Assembly (NCBI GenBank): GCA_013398955.1 | Contig: VWPU01012714.1 | Location: 1-64,000 of the forward strand | Origin: Callaeas wilsoni | Taxonomy: Eukaryota; Chordata; Aves; Passeriformes; Callaeidae | DNA length: 64,000 nt | Direction of reading: 5' to 3' | In this document: positions 11,517 to 24,575 of the stretch, one piece after another | Numbering within the stretch: the first letter of the stretch is position 1 | Layout: every line of letters starts with the position of its first letter | Program-made: the position numbers and the translations under genes | Notes under the pieces: model-generated | Told to the model about the DNA's origin: nothing | The model's database searches: none | The model's input: only the letters and a program-made list of their open reading frames with translations

Positions 11517-14500
11517 AAAAACATGAATTCGCATCAATATTTTATGTGCCGCAATGGCTGCGTAACCGCATCTGGAAGAAGCAGTGGGTGTTTCGTGCGG
11601 TCGATAGCAGTGGGAAGGGAATAAATCACCGGTGGCCACGCGAGCTGCCTGTGGCTCACCGGGAAACCCTTCCCTCACTGATTTGCAGTCGCCCAAAGAG
11701 AATAAGAAAGTTGGCTCATGTACCAGTCCAAACGTGGAAAGGATGGGAATGGGACATGTTTCCGTGGTTACCTGATGGACTATGGGTTAAATGAATGCTT
11801 TTTTCCTCTTAAGTGCTGTAGCAACTGTCATCTTTTTACCATGCATGACACCTTGCTGAGAGCAGCTTATTCAACAGGTGATCAAGGGGATGCAGGTAGT
11901 AGCCATGCCCACTGATCCAGAAACGGCTACAAAAGGACAGAAAATGATGTCACTGCAAACTAAAAGTGGGTATTTAGTGTCACTCGGCTCTCCTAGTTTA
12001 GGGTTGAAACTGTGACGGAACCGAAGCTGCCGCAGCACTGCTGCCACCACTCAACTTGTTTGGCAAATGAGGCTTCTTTGGGTTGTGAGGGACAGGATTT
12101 AGAAGGGAAGGCTTGGGAGTAGAGCCTGGTAAATCCCATTCAGCGACACTGAGTAATGGATCTGATCGTTTTGTGGACTGTCTCTCTCACCTGGAAATTG
12201 CCTACGAGTAGGTCACAATTTTCTCCCATTAACTCATTCTTCTAAATTATTGGGTCAAAAATTTCAGTGAACATAGGACATCCCTAAAGGATGTGCAGGC
12301 AGTTTATTGCCAGGAGTCACAGTAATTATAGCTGGTTGGCTGGAAGCACAGGAACACTGTACCAAGCCTTTTGGTCCAGACACACGGGGCTTACTCACGT
12401 GTACGAATTCCTGATTTACTCTCTGAAATAATTCCCCACTGTTCATTTAGAGAGTGCTGTGTCTACAAACTTTGGGGCCGTGACATTTTTAAGACTATAA
12501 CTAGATTTGAAAAAATGCCTGAGATGCAAATTCAACCTAATTTCCCATAAAGTACAAATTAATATTTGCTGAACCTTTTCGTTTTAGGTTTAATTTCAAC
12601 AAATTCTAGTCACCTTTGAAATAGAGAGGGCATAGATAAGTGAGTTTGGCTGCCTCACAATAAGTTCCCAGCATGTAGAACTAAAAGGTCTCATGCTTCA
12701 TGAACTGAAGTTAACAGGGACAGGTCTGGACTTTGAACACCATTTCCTTAAAGAAGGAAAAAAAACCAATCTTTTTGTTGGCAACCAGTTTCCAGAAGAG
12801 CTTTAGAAATAATTTCTGGTTTTGTTATGTAAAACTTCCTTCAGCAGTTGGATCCACACAAACATCTTTAGAGGCTCAGGAACTTGTCGTAGGGAGGAGT
12901 TGGCATTGCTTGGGTAAAGGACAAGCACATAAACCGTGTGCCAGGCAGCTTAAAAAGTAGATGATGATGAGGCAAAGCAAAAGGAGATTGAGTTAAGCTG
13001 GAGACTGAGATAGTCCGAAAGGGTGAAGGCAACAATAATAAACTAATGAGCTGTTTTCAAAATGCCTCTCCTGCTGCACGGCAAAACAGGGCAACAGTTG
13101 TGCCACCACAAAGAAAACTTGGCAGCTTTCAGGTAAAGCCATACCACACCCTGTAGGCTTGGTGAGCTATGAATAATACCAAAGTTTCATTTTACATGCT
13201 AGCACAGGCTATATTGTCATCTACAATTCAAATCTTTACTTAGGAGGTTATTGGGTTTGCTATCAAGAGAGAATAACAAAGAAGTGTTTGAAGACAAGAT
13301 CCAGAGAGACCTGGTTTTCTACAGATTCATGGCTCAAGGCTGAGCACCTAAGAGGAATTTGTACTGTGTAATAGCAGTTATGCCCACACTGTACCCTTTC
13401 CCTCAGCAGGGAATATTAATAAGGTCTTTTCCATCCACCTTCCTGCTTTCATGCAACCCACAGGAAATGTCTGTCTTAGACATCTTTGGCCCTCTGTCAC
13501 ATTTGGTTAAATTGGGTGGTAAGTTTAAAAACTGTTGAGGTTACCTGGACTCAAAATCAACAAATGTCTTGAATTAGTCTTTTTTCCTTAGCAAACTCAA
13601 GTTATTCAGCACAGAGTTGGAGGGATAAAGGCTTCAGCCTTCAAAAAGAGATTGTATTTCAGCAGAAAGGATGACCTTTTCTAAGCCTGGCAAGCGTTTC
13701 CATCATTATCAAAAATAATGACTAATAAAGTAATAAAAATAACAGCTGAGTTTTTACATAATAGCTTACATCTCGAAGTGCTTTTCAGCTTCTTTTCTCC
13801 ACTTTCAGAGTAATTCTCTCAAAATTCATTACATTTTTTTGCAGTGTTGCCATAGCCCAGTCCCTTCTTGGATAGGACAAAGACAATCACACAGATTGCA
13901 ACACACTGCACATCAGTGGAAGGAGAGGAAATTTGAGACGAAGACATTCAGATAGATTCCTGCTCGGTCATAAAATGTCAGGGTTTCTTTCATATTGAAG
14001 CAGGGAAGACAGGACTTAAACAGTAGATGTCTTATTCAGTGTATTTTTTGGCTAGACTAGGCAAACTGTGAGCATCATTGTAGGTGAGACAACCCAACGC
14101 CAATCTCCTGTCAATACAAGGAGCTGAGTTTGGATCAGAGTTGTGCTGTGAGTACAGAAGCACAGCAATGTTGATTTTATGAGATGTGCAGTGATGTGCA
14201 ATTGCACAGATCCTAAAACATCCAGAGCACACACCGGATAATACCTCAGATCCAAACTAGTAAATGCCTCTCTTCCGAGGACTTGAATGCCAAAGATACG
14301 TTCAAAGGCAGAGAACAGGCCATTGAAAAACCTTTGAAAGGATTGCTGCTGAGCTGTGGTTCAGTTTAACTTTTGAGGCAGGATATTTGCTTGTATTCTT
14401 ACAAAAATGTGAGCTGTGGAGTCTCTGCATGTATTAGGATATGCATACAAAGAGACAGAGAGGAAAAATTACTGAATACTTTATACTTTACAGATTCTAA

Positions 14501-15290
14501 AATTGATGGTAGTTACTCATTGAGGGGAGGCTGAACTCACCTGCCATCAGCACAGAGACAATGATTCTGCCATTTAGAAAACATGCAGAAAGGGTACCAT
14601 GACACTTATTAATTAGTTTCTCTTTACAGTATTTCATTAAGGTATTATTATTATTGTTACTGTTGTTGTTATTTTTCTCCCAGTGAGTGTGCACAGAGAA
14701 TGACTAAATAATTTGGACAAAAAAAGCATGATTGGGAAAGAAAAGGGTTTCTGAGCACTTCATTTCCCTCCATCTTGTTCCCTCCAGAAAGGAGAGTAAA
14801 ATCCCATGGCTTTTGCAAAGAACTTTGGGCAGGAGACAGGCAGCAAGTAATTAAGCATTCTTTTCTGACAGCCCAGCTTAGGCCTTCCCCGTGTGCCAGC
14901 GAGGGTAAAGGGGGCTGCAGGCAGCCAGTGCTCGCTCACTGACCCAAATTGTGCCAGAGGGCCAATGCCAAGCACGGCTGAAGCCCAGCAGATAGGCATG
15001 AACAGCAAAGGGGAGGGGGGTTGTAGAAGGGTCAGCACCTCGATGGCCTTTAGAGGGAGAAAGACGTGGCACACCTTTAGCTTTCCCTGGGTTCATATGA
15101 AAGCCAGTTAGTGGCACAAGCCATGTCCCTCTCCCTGAGTGAGACACAAAGACTGCCAGGAGATGCTGGAGCAGCCTCAGGTACAGCCTGCACCAGCTGC
15201 TGGCATTACACCAGCTGTGATGGTCTGGGCATGGAGCTGATGGATCAATGGGATGGGATCCTGAGTAACCTGCCCTCCACCCAAATGCTC
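11517..15290. other. Intergenic DNA, no gene recognised
   Basis: Ordinary AT-rich sequence with no recognisable exon, RNA gene or repeat family. A degenerate TTA/TTG microsatellite occupies about 14642-14675. Confidence 0.7.
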
Positions 15291-15296
15291 CCCTCT

Positions 15297-15933
15297 TGTA
15301 GGAGCTCCAGTTGGTTTAGACGGTCAGGACGGCTCGGGACGAGAGATCTCTGAGGTTAGGTCTTAGAGCATGTAATTTATTACAAAGGGCGTGGATGTAG
15401 GGGCCCTGTTTGGAGCTGCCAGCTGCAGCTCGAAGCAGGCCAGAAAAGTAAGAGAGCAAGAGAACCAAAGGTGAGAGCAAGAGAGAGTAAGGGCAAGAAA
15501 AAGCAGTAGTAAAAGAGAGCGAGGTTCTCGTTTACAATACAATAAATCTTCTTCTGTGTTGAATATTCTAATTTCCATTAACCAATCTAGTACAAGATAC
15601 AAATCCTATAGTATTTACATACAGCCTATAAGAATTGTTACGTTACCATACTGAGTTACATTTTAAACTCTAGAAACTACTCTTTGGACCCCTGCTGCCA
15701 AGCTAGTAGGGTCTGCTCTGACCCTTGGACCTGTCTGCAAGCAGAGGGTATTGTTCAACAGAGAGAGGATTACCTTCTGCCGGCCATACCATTGTTTTCC
15801 AGTTGTTCAGTAACTAAGGCTTGGTATCTCAAAGCTTGCTTTCATTTCAATCTCACTTATAGTTTCCATATTCTCAGCATCTTTTGCCAGGCAATCATAT
15901 TTATAAGGCTTTCCTGTTTCATCTTCCCCAACA
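15297..15933 (-). mobile_element. Solo LTR of avian endogenous retrovirus, family 1 copy A
   Basis: A 637-base element, read on the minus strand, beginning TGTTGGGG at 15933 and ending CCTACA at 15297. It is flanked by an exact 6-base direct repeat, CCCTCT, at 15291-15296 and 15934-15939. It aligns end to end with the element at 26187-26862 on the opposite strand. A polyadenylation signal AATAAA (minus strand, 15381-15376) sits about 80 bases before the 3' end, as expected for R-U5. No internal retroviral genes are adjacent, so it is a solo LTR. Relative to copy B it lacks part of a pyrimidine-rich segment, which accounts for the length difference. The ORFs inside are not genes. Confidence 0.9.
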
Positions 15934-15939
15934 CCCTCT

Positions 15940-18900
15940 GATAAAGGAATCTTGGATGGCTCCTTTAAAGCTCCTTAGAGCTACAGAAGATCAGGGTTTT
16001 GGTTTGCTTCTTTTTTTTTTTTTTTTTTAGATGAAACAATGGATGTGGCTGGAGGTGGAATTGAGATGATACAAGGATAAACTACACTGGGGCTTCCTTC
16101 TGCACCTTGTTGATGCAATCAGCACAGATAGCTAAACTGAGGTGCAACACTTCAGAGAGACAAAGACAGATAAGGAAAGCACTGAAGCACTTTTCAGAAG
16201 GGCTGAGCCACTTTTCCATGTCAGTAATGCTGTCTCAGGAATGCTCTTTGATTATTTTTCCCCCTAAAATAACAATATGTCAAGTTGTATGAAGAATGTT
16301 TGGTAGGAAACACCAATTGTGTGTAAAGCTATTTTTGAAAGTTCTATAAATGAGCTTTTCAAGCAACTTACAGAGGTGTGAGGTCAATTTCCATCGAATT
16401 TTAATGGGATTTGTGCATCTGTTATTTCAGTCTTCAACAAAATTCTAAAACTTATGGTTTTCACAGGAGCATTGCTTAACTGCCTTCTTTGTACTGTAGT
16501 AAAAAACACCAAAGTCCTTTAAATACAAATCAATATAATGAACAAAATTATCATTTGAAAATTGTAGACTACTATAGTAATTTAAAGAAAACATTCTTAA
16601 TCTTGCTAATCTCTATTCAAATAAATCAAACAACTACTTTAAGAGACATATAATGATCTAATGTACTCAGCCAGCTCTGTGTCTCCTTGAATAACTCAAG
16701 GGGACAAAACAAAACAAAATTCCAGCCAATAGCCAGATTGGGATATGGCACAACTTAGTAAATTCAAGTAAGATGGTAGACAGATGGAGGCCTTTTCAGA
16801 AGTCAGATTTTGGTAGTTGGAAAGGACAGTGATACTCCGGCTGCGATAAAATCCCAGCAGGTTGGACTTTAAAAAGCTGTGGGTAACGTGTGGTCACAGC
16901 CTGACATTAAAAGTCTGTAAACTGTTTGCGTGACTCCACAGGTCTCATATGCCTCAGATACGAGTTATTTCTTAGCAGCACTGCTGGGGAATTTGGGCAT
17001 GAGCAGTGCTGGAACACTCGTGATGCCGTGAGGAGCAGCATCAGGAGGGATTTCCCAGCCCTGGTGTGAGCCCCTCAGCTGCCTCGAGGTGAAGAGCCCC
17101 CACTTGACTGCCTTTCAGGGCAAACACAGAGGTCCTTCTCCTCGTCCACCCCAGAACTTCCAGGATATTCTCTCTCCATTTCAGAGTCACTGCAAAGTGC
17201 TTTCCCACACTCCCCCTTCCACTCCTTCCTTTTCAGCATCGTGGGCAATACTGTGCCCACACTTTTCATGACTATTCCCTAAATGACTTAATGTTCATGT
17301 GAGGGGATCAGTTACACCATCCTGTACTTTGAGGGTTTGTTGCTGTTACAGTATTTCCCCTTTGGCTGCATTTCTTTCCCTGCTCTCCTCTTTGTGCTGG
17401 AGATGCAGCACATTAGGCCTTATCATGTTCATATGGGAGGCTTCTGCTTTCTCCAAATCATTTTTATCTCATCAAGCTGAACACACTGACAATTACCAGG
17501 TGGAATGCTGGGTGCTCTTTTGAATTGATATAATTTTTCATCCAATCTTCCAAACTGCTAACAAAGGCACTCACAGTTACCTGCCAAGGTACTACTCCCT
17601 GTCTTTTCCTTTCCTGTAATGTAGTGGTTTAGGTGCAATTTATATTAGGGTGCCACAGAGTGAGGGGATGGCCATCAAAAGAATGTACAGTGACCTACAT
17701 GGCCTGGCACATCTTCCCAAACTGCTTCCCATCCTTCTTGTGCCTCCTGTGAAGCCCACTACAGGCTACAGTTACTCGAACCTGTACTTCTGGGCTGGCA
17801 CACCACCTCTCCTCTCTTTAGTTCTCCCTGTGGACATCTTGTTCTTTTTCAATTTTTTCAGATTAGCAGCTTTCCAAAGGCAGAGACACTTGATCATCCT
17901 CTCAGCTTCACCAAGCATGTTAAGTCTGCGCTGCACATCCACAGATGTCACACTGTTTGATGGATTATAGTTTAAGAGTGAAAATATGGCCATCCTAATG
18001 AAATAGACACTTTTGAAGGTGGGAACTATGGACCATGGAACATTTTGTAGTCATTGACACAGCTTGGCAAAGTCCTATTATTTATTTACAGCTGCATTTT
18101 GCCCTGTAGCATGAGCCTGATTGTAGTGGCAGGAGGGTAAAGGAAGAGGAATACTGATGATGCTTGTAAATTCTTCAGGTCCTTGCTCTCTCAGAAGCAC
18201 ACAATGGCTAAGGTTGGAAGGGACCATGTCCACTGCTCTAGCTGTGATAATTACTCTGTATCTGAGCAATGAACTTCCTTTAGCAAGTGGTTTGAATTGC
18301 ACGGCTGGGTGTGAACACACTGACCTACTTCAACCTCCTTTGCAATTTCTAAATTTCCCTGTTTACCCCTTTTGCTGTCAGCTTGTTCACTGTTGCTTAT
18401 AATCAGCAGGCTTTACTGCCTTTGTGGTTGGTTTCTCCAGACATAATTAAATTGTCTGCGATTGACATCTGGCTCTGCTGAGGTTTGGGTTGCATCTTCT
18501 TGGCTGCCTCAATGTCCTCCTCGATTTGGGATTCTGATCACTGCCTGCCCGGGCATGGCACATCATCAATGGGTGCTTTCATTCCTGAAGACTCCCTTGC
18601 GCCTACAATAACGCAGTGAAGTGTTTCTGGCTCTCAGAGCACTCCGGAAGGTTATTTCAAGACAGCCTCAGCTGTTGTGCCTGTTGTGCATTCTGGAGCC
18701 TCCAGCAGGACTGCATCGCGCTACAGGAATTTCTAAGGGTCCCCATCCCTTTGCAGGAGGGCTGTGAGCTCTCCAGGGGTGGTGTCTTCACCTTCACACC
18801 CAGCCAGAGGTCTCGTTTGGAGTGTCACTTGGTCCTTCAGTGGCTGATAAAATCCTGATAAAAAACTGATTCATGGAAGAATTGGGTTTCTTCCTGCTGT

Positions 18901-18965
18901 CTGTGATCTTGCCAAAGGGTCAAAGCAAGACCTGGTACCTCTCCTGTGCCCCTTCTCTCCTCTGC
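15940..18965. other. Intergenic DNA with minor repeat debris
   Basis: No gene was recognised. It contains an 18-base T run (16011-16028). A short CR1-like stretch at 18196-18240 is listed separately. Confidence 0.65.
18196..18240 (-). mobile_element. Possible CR1 LINE fragment (short, degenerate)
   Basis: The plus strand reads acacaatggctaaggttgga then agggacc, resembling the reverse complement of the CR1 3' end (agaatggttaggttggaaggggacc). The match is too short for more than a tentative call. Confidence 0.4.
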
Positions 18966-19553
18966 TGTTTCTTATGGCTTAACCCAAACTGACAACTGAG
19001 CCCCAGGCAGCGGCTCACTCATTCCCCCACCAGTGGGATGGGGGAGACAATCAGAAGGGTAAAAGTTAGAAAGCTCATGGATCGAGATACAGACAGTTTA
19101 ATAGCAAAAGCCTTGTGTGCCAGCAAAGCAAACCAAGGAATTCATGCATCACTTCCCATGGGCGGGCAGGTGCTCAGCCATCCCCAGGACAGCAGGGCTC
19201 CATCACATGTAATGGTGACTTGGGGAGACAAACAACATCACTCCAAACATTCCCCCTTCCTTCTTTGCCCAGCTCTATAGGCTGATCATGATGCCATATA
19301 GTATAGGATACCCCTCTGGTCACTTGAGGTCAGCTGTCCCTGCTGTGTCTCCTCCCAGTGTCACACGCACCTGCAGCCCCCTCGCCAGCATGTCAGTACA
19401 AAAAGCAGAAAAGGCCTTGATGCTGTGCAAGTGCTGCTCAGCAATGACAAAAACACCTCTATGTTATCAACACTCCTTTCAGCAGATCAAAAACACGGCC
19501 CCATAGCAGCCACTGTGAAGAAATTTAACCCTACCCCAGCCCAAACCAGCACA
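18966..19553 (-). mobile_element. LTR of avian endogenous retrovirus, family 2
   Basis: Read on the minus strand, the element starts TGTGCTGGTTTGGGCTGGGG at 19553 and runs to about 18966. The interior resembles a common avian LTR that I recognise from its antisense appearance: a cccaccagtgggatggggga block, then gggtaaaagttagaaagctc, then gacagtttaatagcaaaag. A minus-strand ATTAAA lies near 19100 and a TATA-like ctatagag near 19276. Target duplications were not identified convincingly, so the 18966 boundary is approximate. It is related to the more decayed copy at 24186-24575. Confidence 0.75.
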
Positions 19554-22500
19554 CTGTTATGGAGCTTTCTCTCATTTCGTATGTTACAAGCTGTGCTATC
19601 TACACTCTATGTCTTCACTGCCTCTTTTAATCCCTTAATTTCAGGTTTGTGAAACATTTCAGGTGGTGACAAGAACAGGGTTCATCTTTTCCGTGACACA
19701 CCTTTGTGCCTCTGGTGAGCAGCCCTGTGCCTTTCTTATGGATGCAGTTGGTCCTCTTGCTTCTGGGAAGGATTTTTGCTTTCTAATGTCATAGCTTTTG
19801 GTGATGTGTACGTTCTTGGTCTCTGGCCTAGCAGCTCAGGTACATGCAAACTCATGGCCTACAGCTTTTCTTTGTCAAGTTCATGGACTTTAGTGGATTA
19901 AATGGCAGGTACCCAATCTAGAGATGTCCCTCACTGGAAAGTTTGGCATGGCAAGTTTTAATCTTCACACTAAATTTCCTGAATTTTGTGGTCCCATGCT
20001 TGCTTGCCTGGTCATGGTCAGCTATGACTGTCACTAGATGTTTTCACAAGTGGAAGCCTTAAAAATTGACAGATTATCTTCTCGCTGCACTTGAAGTTGT
20101 TCCTGTCTTTTCTGTAAAGACCCTTCACACTTAACCTTCACCTCCCAGTTTTTCCTGTTTTGAACTTCTTGTGATTCTTTCTGGTTGGAAGCTCTTCAAA
20201 GTATTCATCCAATCTGTCTTGTTATCACTCCTTGCAGGAATGGATTCCCCCTTTCCCTTGGATTTTGTATGCACTTTCCCCCTGTCTGCTTTACTCTGGC
20301 CTTTCCAGCCACACGCTTTTTGATGCTTCCTAGACATCACGTTATAGATGTGTTTGTTCATTTCTGCTTTGCCCAGTGTGATCTCTGCACCCACGCAGAG
20401 GCTGCCATGTATCTTTATTTTCTATAGCCCAACAGGAGACATTCTGCATGCCTGTAGGATGCTAAATGAAGATGTGTCAAGAGCTGATCAGTTTGAAGTT
20501 ATGGGGTTTCTTTAATATGCCAGACTAACAAGGCTAATTATTTCTTTTAAGTCTGTTTTAAATATGTAGGATTTTTTTTTTATCTCTGACTTCTTACGCA
20601 GAACGTTGATCTTTGGTAGATCATTTATGTAAAATGTATAATTTCTGAAGTAATGTTCTTCCCTTCTTAACCTCACTCTCAGCTCTCAACTCCCACCACC
20701 AAAACCAACAAAAAGTGACACTGACTGTGCTCTTTCCCATTTTCCTACGAAGCGGCAGGCCTTTATCTGATTTATTTTTCATGGCATGCTTCCATGTTCC
20801 CTATATTTAATCTTTTAAGCTTGGTGGCTGATCCATAGTAAGATTTCTAAAGTAAGCGAGGTAAACTTGTACAGCACACAGCCCTCCAACACCACTGTGC
20901 TCTAGTCTGGGTGTATTTTGGAGCTCTGTGTTCAAAGCACTACCAAAGGCAGCTGGAATCTCGGTGCCCCACAGTGACCCTCCAGGAAATACAGTGGTTC
21001 AGAACTGCTGCTGGGCTTAACTTCCCCGGAGATACCTCGGGGATCTTCTGCTCTGGGCAGAGACTGAGCCTTGCCCTACAGGGGCTCTTCCAACATGCAC
21101 GAAATGAGGCGTCCGTTATCTGTGCCAAGGTGGGAAATTGTATAATTAAGATTAAGTTTTAATGTTCATTGCTCTGATCTCATGCACAAGGGCAATCTAT
21201 TAATTGCACCCTTCCTTGATTAGACAGTCTTCTCCCCAGGCACCTTAGCTGCATGAAAGTTCAGGCCCTGCTACAAGAGCCCTGAACAAGCCCTGGCTAC
21301 ACGGTGTGAGGGGCAGAGCCCTGCCTAGGAGAGGCTGGCTGGGCTTCAGGTGCTGGTGAACAAACTTGTTTAACAGAAGACTATCTAAATCCTCAGTTTT
21401 GCACCCGTGATCCTAACTATGTAACGAGAAATCTTTTTTAACCTTCTGGGTTTGGTGCACAAATCTTCATATCAAGTTCCCCTGATGATCAGCGTGTCTA
21501 ATTGTGCATTTCAGCAGTACCTCATTTACACCTGGACTCATTAGTAAGAGCTGACTTACAGGAATAGCCACTGCTGGAGAGACAGGAGTTCACTCTTCCT
21601 TCCTTTATCTCCCTGGACCCTGACTAAAAGCACTCCTGAGATGAAGGGAGTGGACCCACAAGTAATTGATATCCAACATAACTTGTTTTCCCCTGGTGGA
21701 GCTGCCAGATCAATCAGCAGAAACCAAATTGGGACCAGTTTGAGGCGGCTGCCCTTTGTTTGCCATTGATTTCCGAGCTGCCTCCGTGAAAGGCTAATGA
21801 GGGCTGCCGGGTTCCAGGTGCTGCCGGGGATGCCACCGCGCATCCTTCCCCCGCCTTGAGCTGCCACCGTCTCACAAAGCGGCGACAACAACTTTGATTC
21901 ACGCGGAAGGTGAAATGGCAAGTACAACTGTGAAGCTTGAAAGGGAAGTGCCAGAAAGCAGAATACGAGCTCCTGCTTGTCATTTAGCAGAGACAAACAC
22001 GAGTGCCACCAAAACAACAGCATTATCCGATTAGCAAGCACCTGCAACCTGACAGGAGTGGATCTGCAAAGGCAGGGAATCTGTCAGCTGCCGTTGCAAC
22101 ACCACTGTGAGTGCCACAATACATTAAGTGGGAATGAAGAGAGGTGGTGTAACAGGTGTCACTGCAATAGTGCTGAAAGGGACAGTGTCAGAGGTTGCAC
22201 ACCTGAAATTTCACCTCTCGATCTCCTGTGTGGGTGTGCGGGAGGTGCAGTGTTATATTGCACTGAGGGCTCTGCCTTGTGGCTCCACGGTGACATCCAA
22301 GCATGCAACAACTCTGAGATTGTGAAACTCAGCACTGATCTTGTTTACAGTCCAGAATAAGCAGAGGACTGTTTTGACAGGGAATACCTCAAACAAAGTG
22401 CCTGCTACAGCCATGCTTGGGACCACTGTGGTGATCTACCAAATCTCTGCTGCCCTAGAAAGCTGTGTCTCACAGATAAGCTTTAAAAACACCCAGACAC

Positions 22501-23682
22501 TTTTAACTTGTCCTTCCCTTGCCACATTCTCTTCCTTCCCATAAGGCGAAAAATGTATTCGATTTCAATCAGGGAATAAGTTATACAGGTATATTATACA
22601 ATGATGATGATGATAATGATGATGATGATGATGATAAATGGCATAATAGCTGTCTTTTGCACACATACACAGATGTGAGTGCCACCACATGCCTACATTA
22701 TAGAAAATAGTGTATGAATTATCACCTAAGCATGGTTTATCTGATCATATTTTTACTCTGAAGGGTAATTGGTAAAAATAATGAACATTGATAAATTGGA
22801 AAGTGTTTATAGGGTTTTCCATGGGATCTTCTGCTCAATAACCTGCATAGATACAGATCTTCCAGAGAAGATATGGTTCACATGAAGGGCTGGTGTATCA
22901 TGCCCATCTTCCACTTTCAAGATGGTACAGGCCAGTTCATTAGGCTGTCACTAATACATTCAGTTTATTATTTAAATCAATCAGCCATGGGTTGTTGAGC
23001 TGTCTTGAGACCGTGCCTTAGATGCGGAGATGTGCACCCTCACTAGTGCCTTCCCCAGGTGGCACAGACACACACGTTTCTCAAGAAATCAAAACGTTGA
23101 AAACATTCGTTGGTGGAGAAATTACAAAAAGCTCGGGTCCTGGAATGCGGTCTTGAAAATTGCACTGTCAGTACCAACACGAGACTGGACTTCTAGAACT
23201 GGGAGATGCAGTTCTTGTAGACCTTGGCACTTGGGCCTCTGGGTTGTGTCCTCCACAGCATGACTCAGGTTTAGTCAGGTGGATTGGACTGACTGCAGCA
23301 CGGCAGAAAAGCCAGGCCACTCCCTATTTGCACCCATGACATTTTGGCAGACCTGCTGCAGAAGGGATAAATTTTCAATGTCTTTTGTGTGCTGGGACCC
23401 CATAGCACCACCAGGTGAAACTGTGCTCTCCACCAGCCAGGGAAGGGATCGAAACTCTTGTGAGAGGGGAGATAGGAGCCCTCCCTGGCCGTTTATCAGC
23501 TGCTTCCTGGCATGCTGGTGCCAGGGTGAGCATCACAGGCTGGAGTGCAGTGTGGGCATTGCACCTGCATCTGCACAGCTGCACTTCGGAGGGATACAGC
23601 CCCATCACGAGATAAATGAGGCTCTAGGGATGGAAAGGCCTCCTATTTCACCTCCTAAATATACCCTTCTTCAGGCAGCAGG
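19554..23682. other. Intergenic DNA, no gene recognised
   Basis: No exon, RNA gene or long repeat was recognised. The 163-codon frame at 21556-22047 (minus) has no family features. The sequence 21740-21930 is unusually GC-balanced with CpGs and a ctttgat TCF-like core, and could be a regulatory element. A GAT microsatellite lies at 22601-22636. Confidence 0.65.
22601..22636. repeat. (ATG/GAT)n microsatellite
   Basis: About twelve trinucleotide units with one interruption (gataat) near 22613. Confidence 0.95.
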
Positions 23683-23835
23683 AATCATAGAATTACAGAA
23701 CTATAGAATCACAGTATGTTTTGAGTTGGAAGGGACTGTAAAGATCATATAATTCAACCCTCCTGCAACGAGCAGGGACATCTCCAGCTAGATGAGGTTG
23801 CTCAGACCCCCACTCCATGTAGTGCCGTGTTGCAA
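23683..23835 (-). mobile_element. CR1 LINE 3' fragment
   Basis: The plus strand shows the reverse complement of a CR1 3' end: repeated aatcatagaat/actatagaatcacag, then gagttggaagggactgtaaa and gatcatataattcaaccctc, followed by a degenerate gagcagggacatctccagctagatgaggttgctcagacccc block. It is truncated after about 150 bases, as is typical of avian CR1 copies. Confidence 0.9.
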
Positions 23836-24185
23836 TCCACATCTTAAAAGCAGCTTATTTTTTTCCCAGAGAGATGACAGAGTTTGCTGTGAGTTTTTGG
23901 GCGCTTGCGCACACAGCATGGCTTGTTTGACCACAAGCAGAGGACTAGCATGGCCTTGAAAAATGTATCCTACTTATAAAAAAAGGGAGTCCAATTATTC
24001 TCCAATACAAGACACTGGCTGGCAAGAGAGAGTTAGGGAGGCTGAGGAACAGTCACAGCCATAGATTTTCCAGTTTGGAAATAAGTCAATGGCAAACACA
24101 ACAGCTCATTTGTCCCCCAGTTAAACTTTGCCTCCTGACTGTTGTAACTGTGCAGGGTGTCCAGCATTTGAAACGCTCCTGGGAT

Positions 24186-24575
24186 AGTGTAATGGTTTTA
24201 TCCAGCTGGAAATTGAGCACCAAACAACCACTCATTCACTCCCCACCCACCCCAGGGGGATGGAGAGGAGAATCAGGGGAAAGAAAAGTAAAACTTAACT
24301 GTGGGTCAAGATGGATTAATAATCAAAACAAAGTAAAATATAACAACAGTAAAAATGACACTACTATTAATAATAATTGTAATTAAAAGGAAAGGCAGAG
24401 AGAGAGAAAACCCAGGAAAAACAAGGCATACACAATACAAAGTCCTCGACTTAGTGTAAGCACTGCATAGCAAAAACTAAAAAGACCAGTGTGTTATCCA
24501 TATTATTCTCATGATAAATCCAGAACACAGACTTGTGCCAGCTACTGTAAAGAAATTTAACACAAAATGCACTCA
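24186..24575 (-). mobile_element. Decayed LTR related to family 2
   Basis: The blocks occur in the same order as in the element at 18966-19553: ccactcattcactccccacccacccc, gggggatggagaggagaatc, gaaaagtaaaacttaactgtgggtcaagatggattaataatcaaaac, and the terminal ccagctactgtaaagaaatttaac. Divergence is high and both ends are eroded, so coordinates are approximate. Several A-rich insertions (24330-24425) distinguish it. Confidence 0.65.

Noticed and set aside
21556..22047. 163-codon minus-strand frame
   Set aside because: No recognisable family, no repeats and no splice context. Consistent with chance.
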